The notes beneath the pieces were generated by a model. It searched no databases and had not been told where the DNA came from. It saw only the letters and a list, made by a program, of their open reading frames with translations. The translations under genes were made by a program, and so were the position numbers. From an uncultured Eubacteriales bacterium (GTDB taxonomy: Bacteria; Bacillota; Clostridia; Monoglobales; UMGS1388): 12,579 nucleotides of DNA. Location of the stretch: the NCBI GenBank assembly GCA_900551345.1, contig URVP01000030.1, positions 1 through 12,579 of the forward strand, read 5' to 3'. Positions 1-8,300 of this stretch are shown piece after piece (positions within the stretch are counted from its first letter, which is position 1; the number at the start of each line of letters is the position of its first letter).

Positions 1-752
1 AACAGGCTCCGGGCGACGACGGGACGGATGAAACACCCGATGAAAACCCTGATGGAAATCCGGATGAAAATCCGGACGAAAACCCGGACGAAAATCCCGA
101 TGAAAATCCGGATGAAACTCCCGAAACAGCACAATTCCCTTACATTGACATAGAGGGACATTGGTCTGAACCGTATGCGGTGGAGCTTGCCCTTGATAAT
201 GTGTTCAGGGGTAATCAAATAGGAGGCAACTTTTATTTTGAACCGGATACCGTTTTAACAAGGGGAGATTTTGTAATGCTTCTTAATGCAGCTGTGGGCA
301 TTGCAGGAGAAACTCCCAATGTGAATGATTTTAGTTTTACCGATAAAGATACAATGCCTGCATGGCTGTACAACCAGGGCCTTTTGGCATATGAGGCAGG
401 AATAATCAAAGGTTCGGGTACAGATGGCGGAGCAGCATTTTTGCCCTATGAAAAGCTGACTCGTGCAGAGGCATTTACAATGCTGTATAATATTATACAG
501 GAATTCAACACACCTAAGCCGTATGCTTTAACATTTGACGATTCGGCATCAGTGCCCGACTGGAGCTTGGAGGCTATACAGAATCTTCTCGGATTAAATA
601 TTATAAGCGGATTCCCGGATAACACTATTCGTCCGTACGGAAGCATAACACGAGCTGAGGCGGCTGCTCTTATATCAAAGGCAGATGAATATATGCCTCT
701 TCCTCAAACACTTAAACGATATATTACCTCAAAAATGAGACTTTATAAGTAA
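1..752 (+). CDS. S-layer homology (SLH) domain surface protein, 3' part (5' end outside window)
   Basis: This is the C-terminal part of a cell-surface protein; the first complete codon is at 3-5 and the frame is open to the window edge, so the true start lies upstream. The GTG at 180 is internal because the first SLH domain begins before it. Order seen: an acidic proline-rich linker of eight four-residue units of the type DENP (27-122), then three SLH domains at about 135-310, 325-505 and 525-700. Each has the family pattern of an early F-x-D or Y-x-D segment, a central helix and a closing TR[AG][ED] motif (TRGD, TRAE, TRAE); the first keeps the HW pair. In the family, three SLH domains bind pyruvylated secondary cell-wall polymer and anchor the protein to the wall. 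The functional N-terminal part is not visible, so the role beyond anchoring is unknown. A terminator follows closely. Confidence 0.9.
   Translation, partial: QAPGDDGTDETPDENPDGNPDENPDENPDENPDENPDETPETAQFPYIDIEGHWSEPYAVELALDNVFRGNQIGGNFYFEPDTVLTRGDFVMLLNAAVGIAGETPNVNDFSFTDKDTMPAWLYNQGLLAYEAGIIKGSGTDGGAAFLPYEKLTRAEAFTMLYNIIQEFNTPKPYALTFDDSASVPDWSLEAIQNLLGLNIISGFPDNTIRPYGSITRAEAAALISKADEYMPLPQTLKRYITSKMRLYK
27..122 (+). repeat. Eight 12-bp tandem units coding an acidic-proline linker
   Basis: Eight consecutive in-frame 12-bp units of the form GAY-GRA-AMY-CCN encode DETP, DENP, DGNP, four DENP and DETP. Unit length is a multiple of three, so gain or loss of units would keep frame. It probably acts as a flexible, negatively charged spacer between an upstream domain and the SLH anchor. 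Confidence 0.9.
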
Positions 753-774
753 AAAATATTTTCTGTAATCAATA

Positions 775-813
775 ACCCTCCTGCGGCGAATATGCACCAT
801 AGGAGGGTGTTTT
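775..813 (+). terminator. Rho-independent terminator of the SLH protein gene
   Basis: An 8-bp stem, ACCCTCCT at 775-782 with AGGAGGGT at 801-808, has an 18-nt loop and is followed by GTTTT. It lies 22 nt past the SLH gene stop codon. Confidence 0.75.
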
Positions 814-828
814 AATTAAAAATGATTA

Positions 829-854
829 AAGATGTTCATTTAAATAAACATCTT
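829..854. repeat. 26-bp AT-rich inverted repeat in a convergent spacer
   Basis: AAGATGTT (829-836) and AACATCTT (847-854) are perfect inverted arms around a 10-bp AT-rich centre that is itself nearly palindromic. It sits between the two terminator hairpins and has no clear T-run, so it could be a weak extra terminator or a protein site; the sequence does not decide. Confidence 0.5.
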
Positions 855-860
855 AAAATC

Positions 861-899
861 AAATAAACAAAACTGACACCACTTTAAAATGGTGTCAGT
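861..899 (-). terminator. Rho-independent terminator of the LRR protein gene
   Basis: A 10-bp perfect stem, ACTGACACCA (872-881) with TGGTGTCAGT (890-899), has an 8-nt loop. Read on the minus strand it is followed by TTTGTTTATTT, a T-rich tail about 60 nt past the LRR gene stop. No T-run follows on the plus strand. Confidence 0.75.
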
Positions 900-957
900 C
901 TATTACAAAGCTTAATGCATTTGTGGTTTTTAACAGTAATTTAACCGAAACTGATTT

Positions 958-3309
958 TTATTGTATTTCCTCAGGAGCTTCAATCAATTCATATGTGTAC
1001 GCATCATATAAAGGCTTTGCGTTGCCAACGCTGTTCCATACAAACAGCTTTACATAGGCAACATCAGCAGAACTATCCAAGGTTACAAAAGAGCCGTCTG
1101 ATGAAACTGACTTTACATCTATAAGTGTTTCACTGCTGTCATATACTGCTGCATACAATACGGCATCTTCATTGCTAACATCTGCAAGAGTATATGTAAC
1201 GGTAACGCTATCACCGTAATCAGCAGCTGAAGCTATATATCCGCCTGATATAGCGGTATATGTTCTGCCCGCAGCATCAGGGTCATAGAAGTTGGCATTT
1301 TCGGTGTAACCTGTAGCGTCAATGGGATAATACACTGTAAATGTATTTCCGTCGTTAGCAACTCTGTCATATATGTTTGCGCCGAATGTAGGAGCAGTCT
1401 TTCCAAGAAAAACTATCTCGTCAATTCCTGTATCAAGTGAGAAAATATTATTACTTACAGATTTTGTGTTTTCTTTAAAAACGAATTTTGATATTTTACT
1501 CATTTGTTTAAAACATTCTTTTCCAATGGTTTCCGCATTAATAACCATCGTTCCTGTAAGTGCCTCGGTTTGGAAAAATGCGCCGGTTCCAAAAGATGAG
1601 GTAACTGATGATAAATCGTACACATCAGTGCTGCCGTTTAATGTGGTCAGTTTTTTCAATCCTGCAAAAGCGTAATTGCCTATGGAGGTAATTGACGGTG
1701 CAAGGGTTACGGATACCACTGAACTGTTCCTTACAAAGCCTTCGGGAAGTGAAGTTACGGTGCTGCCCTCTTCAAAGTCAACAGAGGGAATTGCGCTGTT
1801 GTAGAGCAGATTTTTGCTGAGGGAAGTTACAGTTGCAGGGAAGGTAATTCCGCTCACGGAAAGCTTTTCAGCGCTGAAAGGTCCGAATACTATAGTTTCG
1901 ATAGATTTTGTATCATAGAACGCATTGCTTCCGAAAGATTCGGTTCCTTCCGGGAGCTGAAGATATTTTACGCCTGAATTCCGGATAAAGTTTTCGGGCA
2001 CTTTATTTATGGAGCTGCCGTCCTCAAAAGCTACGGATTCAATAGATGAACAATTATAGAAAAGTCCTGAGCCTATTGCGGTTATAGTTTTTGGAATAAC
2101 AGCTGAATAGTTGCCTGTTTCTGCTTCGCAGGATTCAAAAATAACAGATGACAAATTTGTACAATCCGAGAAGAAGTTGGCTCCAAGGACTGTTACCGAA
2201 GCCGGAATGGTTATTGAGGTTATTGCTGTTCCGGCAAATGCTCTTTCAGGAAGAGAGGTTTTGTTAAATCCATCTGCGAAAGACACCTGTGTCAAAGCTG
2301 AATTCATAAAAGCATTCTTACCTAGACTTAGGTTTGCGGGAATGGTTACGGTCTCAACACTTGAACCGAAAAATGCATAGTCCGCTGTGCTTGTAACGCC
2401 CTCGGGGAAAGTGAAGCTACCAGTGCATGCCGGCGGATATATGACAAGCTGGGTTTTTGCTTTGTTATATATGATACCTTCTTCGGCTGTATATGCTGTG
2501 TTGTCCCCGCTGATGGTAAATTCCGTTATATCTGTTCCGTTGAAGGCTCTTGCGTCCATGGATGTGACAGATGCCGGAATGTTCATCGAGGTAAGACCTG
2601 AATTCTGGAAAGCATATCCATCTATCTTTGTAAGGCTGTCAGGAAGCTGAATCGAAATAAGCGCTGTGCAGCCGTCAAAGGCGTTTTGACCTATGGTTGT
2701 AAGACTGCTTCCGGGTGCAAAATTAACCGATGCAAGCGCTGTACATCCTGTAAAAGCATTACCGTTAATAACGGTTACCGTAGACGGAATGGTTATTGAG
2801 GTAACTGCTGTTGAACGAAGCGCATAGTTGCCTATTGTGACAAGTCCTTCCGGTAGGTTTATTTCGGAAAGAGCACTACATGATTTAAAAGCATCGTTGG
2901 CAAGTGATGTAATGGTGTCGGGAAGTATGACTTTTTTCAGCGTGGAATTTACACGGTCGCTTCCGCTGGTTCCCCCACTCATCAACCTTCTGCCCACAGC
3001 GGTGCAGGTATATGTAACACCGTCATATGTAAAGGATTCCGGGATACATACTGTTTCCCATTCGGGTGGTGCAACATTACTTTTATGTGCATTAATTGTA
3101 AAAGTGTTATCTTCGTTGGGTGTTACAAGAAATTGATAATTACCGTTGGATAAAATCTTTGTGTCAGGATCATATGTGGTGTTTTCTACCGTCCAATCTT
3201 GTGCGGCTGTAACCGCTGTCACCGGTGCTGCTGCGGCAGATACCGTAAAGGTGAACAGCATTGATGAAAGAATTGTTGCAGTTAAAAGTAAAGCTAAAAT
3301 CTTTCTCAT
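958..3309 (-). CDS. Secreted BspA-like leucine-rich-repeat protein (LRR_5 family)
   Basis: A 783-residue secreted protein. Residues 1-25 are a signal peptide (charged MRK, hydrophobic core, probable cleavage after VSA). From about residue 100 to 690 come roughly 20 repeats of 22-24 residues of the type xxAFxxCxxLxxIxIPxxVxxIG, the Treponema/BspA class of LRR (LRR_5), with one longer repeat carrying the family's GIIYNKAKTQLVIYP variant near residue 280. The last ~95 residues are a separate non-repeat module with VKLFVWNSVGNAKPL. No SLH domain, LPXTG motif or C-terminal membrane helix is visible, so it is either released or held non-covalently. The start is ATG at 3309 with AGGAGG at 3317-3322 (7-nt spacing). 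Family members are surface adhesins or matrix-binding proteins; the ligand is unknown here. It has its own promoter and terminator and is convergent with the SLH gene. Confidence 0.92.
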   Translation of the reverse strand: MRKILALLLTATILSSMLFTFTVSAAAAPVTAVTAAQDWTVENTTYDPDTKILSNGNYQFLVTPNEDNTFTINAHKSNVAPPEWETVCIPESFTYDGVTYTCTAVGRRLMSGGTSGSDRVNSTLKKVILPDTITSLANDAFKSCSALSEINLPEGLVTIGNYALRSTAVTSITIPSTVTVINGNAFTGCTALASVNFAPGSSLTTIGQNAFDGCTALISIQLPDSLTKIDGYAFQNSGLTSMNIPASVTSMDARAFNGTDITEFTISGDNTAYTAEEGIIYNKAKTQLVIYPPACTGSFTFPEGVTSTADYAFFGSSVETVTIPANLSLGKNAFMNSALTQVSFADGFNKTSLPERAFAGTAITSITIPASVTVLGANFFSDCTNLSSVIFESCEAETGNYSAVIPKTITAIGSGLFYNCSSIESVAFEDGSSINKVPENFIRNSGVKYLQLPEGTESFGSNAFYDTKSIETIVFGPFSAEKLSVSGITFPATVTSLSKNLLYNSAIPSVDFEEGSTVTSLPEGFVRNSSVVSVTLAPSITSIGNYAFAGLKKLTTLNGSTDVYDLSSVTSSFGTGAFFQTEALTGTMVINAETIGKECFKQMSKISKFVFKENTKSVSNNIFSLDTGIDEIVFLGKTAPTFGANIYDRVANDGNTFTVYYPIDATGYTENANFYDPDAAGRTYTAISGGYIASAADYGDSVTVTYTLADVSNEDAVLYAAVYDSSETLIDVKSVSSDGSFVTLDSSADVAYVKLFVWNSVGNAKPLYDAYTYELIEAPEEIQ

Positions 3310-3356
3310 GAAATAACCTCCTAAAATAATATAAATAAATCCCTGTAATTAGGATA

Positions 3357-3385
3357 AGTTTACCATATGGCAAGTATTTTGTCAA
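3357..3385 (-). promoter_or_regulatory. Sigma-A promoter of the LRR protein gene
   Basis: On the minus strand, a perfect TTGACA (3380-3385), a 17-bp spacer and TAAACT (3357-3362, 4 of 6 matches to TATAAT). Predicted transcription starts near 3350, giving a leader of about 40 nt to the ATG at 3309. Confidence 0.75.
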
Positions 3386-3431
3386 TAATTATATGTTATG
3401 AGCATCTTTTAAGAGTACAAAAGTGAAATGG

Positions 3432-3467
3432 AATAAAAAAAGGTATGTACGCATATGCACATACCTT
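3432..3467 (-). terminator. Terminator of the MATE / small membrane protein unit
   Basis: A 9-bp stem, AAGGTATGT (3440-3448) with ACATACCTT (3459-3467), has a 10-nt loop that contains the palindrome GCATATGC. On the minus strand it ends in a run of T. It sits 18 nt past the stop of the small protein gene and separates it from the LRR promoter. Confidence 0.85.
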
Positions 3468-3484
3468 AGAATGTTGAAATTTTG

Positions 3485-3775
3485 TTATTTTTTTGTTGAA
3501 GCAGTTTGCCGTGCTTTGTTACATTGCAGATGCTTTTTCACTTTAAAACATATAAAAATTATACCAACTGTAAGAAATGCCGCCATTGATATTACAAGAA
3601 GCATGTTTTGAGTTCTGACTCCTGCTGTGAGCAACAATACAGCCAAACCGGTTAAAATTATCAAAATAAGACCCGCTAATGCAATGCGTACCGGAAGAGG
3701 TACGTGCTTAGATTTGGAGGCTGAAATGGCTCCTTCAAAAATAAAATCTATTATAATATCAATTAAAATATCCAT
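3485..3775 (-). CDS. Small two-helix membrane protein of unknown function
   Basis: A 96-residue protein. Residues 1-20 (MDILIDIIIDFIFEG...) look like an amphipathic or membrane-surface helix, followed by a basic stretch with VPLPVR, two hydrophobic helices at about 31-52 and 58-77, and a short Lys-rich tail (KVKKH...STKK), which suggests a cytoplasmic C-terminus. I recall similar N-termini in uncharacterised small clostridial proteins but no function. The start is ATG at 3775; AAAGGAG at 3789-3795 is 13 nt away, longer than ideal, but no in-frame start lies closer. It follows the MATE gene by 33 bp on the same strand with no terminator between, so it is probably co-transcribed and might assist or accompany the pump (inference). 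A strong terminator follows. Confidence 0.75.
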   Translation of the reverse strand: MDILIDIIIDFIFEGAISASKSKHVPLPVRIALAGLILIILTGLAVLLLTAGVRTQNMLLVISMAAFLTVGIIFICFKVKKHLQCNKARQTASTKK

Positions 3776-3808
3776 TGTGCAGGCAAATCTCCTTTAATAG
3801 TGGAAATA

Positions 3809-5173
3809 TTAAGCGTTTTTGAATTTTTTAAACATATGTTGCAGTACTGTCACCGCCGCGATTGCCAAAATCAGTTCAGCTCCAAGCTGTGCATAAGCCA
3901 GACCGTAAACACCGAAGAGCCAATTTAAAGTGAAAAGTAAAGGTATTTCCAACACAATTTTTCTCAGGATTGCAAATATAAAAGCTTTTGTGCCCATTCC
4001 TGTTGCCTGGAACACGCCAACCGCCAAAAAGTCCATGCACAAAAAAGGAAGCGAGAGGCACATTCCTCTTATAAAACCTGTTCCGTATTCAATAATACTG
4101 CTGTTATCCATAAACAGCTTCATTAAGAAGCCTGCCCCTATATAATAACCAAAAGTAATAGCGAAAAGGAATATCATTGATACTTTGATTGTGTATACAA
4201 GAGCATTTTTCATTCTGTCGTAGTTTTTTGAAGCGTAGTTATAGCTTATAAGCGGCATAATTCCCTGAGAAAAGCCTAAAGATATCTGCATGGGAATCAT
4301 ATTAATCTTTTGTGCTATACCCATTGCTGCCACAGCATTGGAGTTATAAGCAGCAGTAAAATTATTAAGTACAGTCATACCCGTTACATTCAGTAAATTT
4401 TGAATGGAAGCCGGTATACCCACTCCGCATACGCCTATAACGATTGACTTTTTAGGCTTAAACATGCGAGGATTTACGCATACATAAGTATTTCCTCTTT
4501 TAACAAACAGCAGCACGAAAAAATACATACATGCAACACAGTTAGAAATAAAGGTAGCAAGACCTGCTCCGGCAGCACCCATGTTAAGTCCCCAGGGCAT
4601 AATAAAGATGGGGTCAAGAATAATGTTCAAAAAACAGCCGCTCATTGTGCCGATACTTGCATGGAGCGTGGAACCTTCGGAACGCACTAAGTATGCCATA
4701 ACAACATTAAGTATGGATGGCATTGCTCCGAATGCGGTGGTCCATTTTAAATATTCCGCTGTGGCTGTATATGTTTCGGCATCTGTTCCCAGCAGAGCAA
4801 GAAGAGGATTTTTTGCAAGTATATATATCAGCGAAAAAAGCAGTCCGCTTATAACCGAGCAATAAAATCCAAATGCAGACACTCTGCGAACCAGGTCATA
4901 TTCTTTTGTCCCCAGTCCGCGGCTCATCATACTGGAACTGCCCACGCCGAACAGATTGTTAATAGCATTGAACGCAAGAAGAACAGGCGCTGCAAGGGTA
5001 ACGGCGGCATTTTGAATGGGGTTGTTAAGCATTCCCACAAAATAGGTGTCCGCCAAATTGTATATAACCATTACAAGAGAGCTCATAACGGTAGGTATAG
5101 CCATTGACATAACGGCTTTCGGCACAGGTGCGTTTTCAAATAAATATGCTTTCCGGTTATCTTCCATGGCCAT
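3809..5173 (-). CDS. MATE-family multidrug/cation antiporter
   Basis: A 454-residue inner-membrane transporter, close to the usual 440-470 of MATE (multi-antimicrobial extrusion) proteins. It shows the two-halves layout: an N-terminal bundle from about residue 15 to 225 and a second from about 235 to 450, with about 12 hydrophobic segments. Family-like segments include IPTVMSSLVMVIYNLADTYFVG near the N-terminus and GIPASIQNLLNVTGMTVLNNF at the start of the second half. MATE pumps export cationic drugs or metabolites using Na+ or H+ gradients; the substrate cannot be read from sequence. The closest class by feel is the MepA/DinF-like clostridial group. The start is uncertain: AGGAGG (5178-5183) is 4 nt from ATG 5173 and 10 nt from the in-frame ATG at 5167, so the protein begins MAMED or MED. 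It is the first gene of a two-gene unit. Confidence 0.92.
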   Translation of the reverse strand: MAMEDNRKAYLFENAPVPKAVMSMAIPTVMSSLVMVIYNLADTYFVGMLNNPIQNAAVTLAAPVLLAFNAINNLFGVGSSSMMSRGLGTKEYDLVRRVSAFGFYCSVISGLLFSLIYILAKNPLLALLGTDAETYTATAEYLKWTTAFGAMPSILNVVMAYLVRSEGSTLHASIGTMSGCFLNIILDPIFIMPWGLNMGAAGAGLATFISNCVACMYFFVLLFVKRGNTYVCVNPRMFKPKKSIVIGVCGVGIPASIQNLLNVTGMTVLNNFTAAYNSNAVAAMGIAQKINMIPMQISLGFSQGIMPLISYNYASKNYDRMKNALVYTIKVSMIFLFAITFGYYIGAGFLMKLFMDNSSIIEYGTGFIRGMCLSLPFLCMDFLAVGVFQATGMGTKAFIFAILRKIVLEIPLLFTLNWLFGVYGLAYAQLGAELILAIAAVTVLQHMFKKFKNA

Positions 5174-5217
5174 TTACCCTCCTATAATTTATTTTCTTTA
5201 AAATTATATAATTTAGT

Positions 5218-5246
5218 ATTATATCACAGAATACATTTAAAGTAAA
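5218..5246 (-). promoter_or_regulatory. Promoter of the MATE unit
   Basis: On the minus strand, TTTACT (5241-5246, 4 of 6 matches to TTGACA), a 17-bp spacer and a perfect TATAAT (5218-5223). Predicted start near 5211, leader about 40 nt. It lies just past the PFOR terminator, so the pump is expressed independently. Confidence 0.65.
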
Positions 5247-5256
5247 TACAGATATT

Positions 5257-5294
5257 AAAAAAAAGCACCCCTCGGCATTAATACCGAGGGGTGC
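5257..5294 (-). terminator. Strong terminator of the PFOR gene
   Basis: An 11-bp GC-rich perfect stem, GCACCCCTCGG (5265-5275) with CCGAGGGGTGC (5284-5294), has an 8-nt loop and is followed on the minus strand by eight T. It lies 24 nt past the stop codon. Confidence 0.92.
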
Positions 5295-5318
5295 GCTGTT
5301 TGTATAGTGCGGCTCTTA

Positions 5319-8300
5319 TTATTCAAAAAGACTTCCGAACTTTGTATATTTTTCGTACTTCTCTTTAGCCTGCTGTTCTGACTTAGCATACAGTTCGTCT
5401 GCTCTGTCGGGGAACATCTTCTTAAGAGATGCATAACGAACCTCGTTAAGAATATATTCCTGATAATCAGCAGTAGGAGCTTTTGAATCAAGAGAGAAGG
5501 GATTCTTACCCTGCTCTGCAAGAGTAGGATTGAATCTGAACATCTGCCAGTAACCTGCTGCAACGGCTCTCTTAATTTCAGCCTGAGCTGTACCCATACC
5601 CTTCTTGATACCGTGGTTGATACAAGGAGCATATGCGATGATAAGAGAGGGACCCGGATATGCCTCAGCTTCTGTTATAGCTTTAAGACACTGATTATAG
5701 TCAGCACCCATAGCTATCTGAGCTACATATACATAACCGTAGGACATAGCCATCATTGCAAGGTCTTTTTTCTTAACCTGCTTACCTGCCTGAGCAAGTT
5801 TAGCGATAGCACCTGTAGGTGTGGCCTTTGAAGCCTGACCGCCTGTGTTTGAGTAAACTTCTGTATCAAATACAAGAACATTTACATTCTCGCCGGAAGC
5901 AAGTACATGGTCAAGACCGCCGTAACCGATATCATATGCCCATCCGTCACCGCCAAAGATCCACTGTGACTTCATAACGAGATGTTCTTTATTATTAAGA
6001 ATTTCATCCTTGATAGCTTTTAGCTCATCATTTGCGCAGTCGCAAGCGGAAAGAGCTTCAACAAGAGCTGCTGATGTAGCCTTTGATTCTTCGCCCTTAT
6101 CCATTGTGTCAATCCATGCCTGAGCTGCATTCTTGCAGTCTTCTTTAGCACCGGATTCAATAAGTTTTTCGCAAAGAGCTTTAATTCTGTTTCTCTGCTG
6201 CTTTACACCTGTAAGCATACCGAGACCGAACTCTGCATTATCTTCAAACAAGGAGTTAGCCCATGCAGGACCGAAACCTTTGTAGTTTGTTGTATAAGGT
6301 GTGGAAGGAGCACTGTTACCCCAGATTGATGAACAGCCTGTAGCGTTAGCGATATACATTCTGTCACCGAACAGCTGAGTAACAAGTCTTGCATAAGGAG
6401 TTTCGCCGCAGCCTGCGCATGCGCCTGAGAATTCAAGAAGCGGCTGCTCGAACTGGCTGCCGATAACTGTCTTTTTGCCCATGGGGTTTTCCTTGTGAGG
6501 AAGGTTAACTGCATAATCCCAGCAAGCGATCTGGTCGTTCTGAGTTTCTGCAGGAACCATTGTCAGCGCCTTTTCGGGAGCAGGACAAACCTGAGCACAG
6601 TTACCGCATCCTGTACAGTCAAGAGCGGAAACGCCTACGAATACTTTATATCCTTCAAGTGCCTTACCCTTGGGGGTCATCGTCTTCATACCTGCGGGAG
6701 CATTGGCTACCTCTTCATCCGTAAGGAGGAAGGGTCTGATTGTAGCATGAGGACATACATATGAACACTGGTTACATCCGATACATTTTTCATTGTGCCA
6801 CTGAGGAATTGAAACAGCTACGCCTCTCTTTTCATACTTGGAAGTACCTGCCGGGAATGAACCGTCAACCATGTCGTTTTCAATGAAAGCTGAAACGGGA
6901 AGAGAATCACCGTCCTGAGCGTTGATAACATCAACTATATTCTTGATAAATTCGGGTTTGTTGCTTTCTGCTTCGGGAGCGTCAACAGCATTTGCCCAGT
7001 CAGCGGGAATCTGGATTTCTTTAACAGCATTTACGCCTGCTTCAACAGCGGCATAGTTCATGTTAACGATATCTTCACCCTTTTTACCGTAGCTCTTGTA
7101 GATAGCGCCCTTCATATATTCGATAGCCTTATCGATAGGAATAATGTTTGCCAGCTTGAAGAATGCGGACTGCATGATTGTGTTGATTCTTCCGCCAAGT
7201 CCGATTTCCTTTGCAAGAGCAACAGCGTCTATTGTATAGAACTTAATGTTGTTTTTAGCAAGAATACGCTTTTTGTCAGCGGGCATATGAACATTAAGTT
7301 CATCAAGATCCCATGCGCAGTTAAGAAGGAATGTTCCGCCCGGCTTGATTGTGCTTACCATATCATACTTTGTAAGATATGCAGCGTTGTGACAAGCGAG
7401 GAAGTCAGCCTTATTTACAAGATAGGGGGACTTGATAAACTGTTTGCCGAAACGAAGGTGAGAAACAGTAATACCGCCCGACTTCTTTGAGTCATATGAG
7501 AAATATGCCTGAACATTAAGGTCTGTATTATCACCGATAATCTTAATTGAATTCTTGTTTGCACCTACGGTACCGTCAGAACCAAGACCCCAGAATGTGC
7601 AGTTAATTGTGCCTTCGGGAGTTGTATCGATATCTTCTTCAACCGGAAGTGACAGATGTGTTACATCGTCGTTGATAGCGATTGTAAAGTGATCCTTAGG
7701 CTGATCTTTTTCAAGATTTTTATAAATTGAAACGATATGGCTGGGAGTAGTATCCTTTGAACCAAGACCGTATCTGCCTGCGAAGATTTCAGGCTTAACA
7801 TCTGCATTGATAAATGCTGTACATACATCCTGATAAAGGGGTTCGCCGATTGAACCGGGTTCTTTTGTTCTGTCAAGAACAGCAATTTTCTTAACTGTTT
7901 TGGGAAGAACTTTAAAGAAAGCGTCTGTAAAGAAAGGACGGTAAAGTCTTACCTTTACTACACCTGTCTTTTTACCCTTAGCGTTAAGATAATCAACAGT
8001 TTCTTCGATTGTATCACAGATAGAACCCATTGCTACGATTACATGTTCTGCATCGGGTGCACCGTAGTAATCAAACAGGTTGTATCTTCTGCCTGTTTCT
8101 TCATATATCTTATCCATGTATTCCTGAACAATGCCGGGAATTGCATCATAATACTGATTACATGCTTCTCTTGCCTGGAAGAAGATATCAGGGTTCTGAG
8201 CTGAACCTCTTGCAACGGGTCTTTCAGGGTTGAGAGAACGCTTTCTGAACGCTTCTACAGCATCTTTATCAAGAAGCTTGTCAAACACGCTGTAATCAAT

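Noticed and set aside
27..122. CRISPR-like or MITE-like repeat array
   Set aside because: The 12-bp units are contiguous without spacers and are in frame inside a coding region.
180..182. GTG as the start of the SLH protein
   Set aside because: The frame is open upstream to the window edge, codes the DENP linker and includes the beginning of the first SLH domain before this codon; no Shine-Dalgarno precedes it.
1373..3136. Four plus-strand open frames of about 90-100 codons opposite the LRR gene
   Set aside because: They are antisense shadows created by the repeat periodicity and codon bias of the LRR gene; none has a ribosome site with a credible product.
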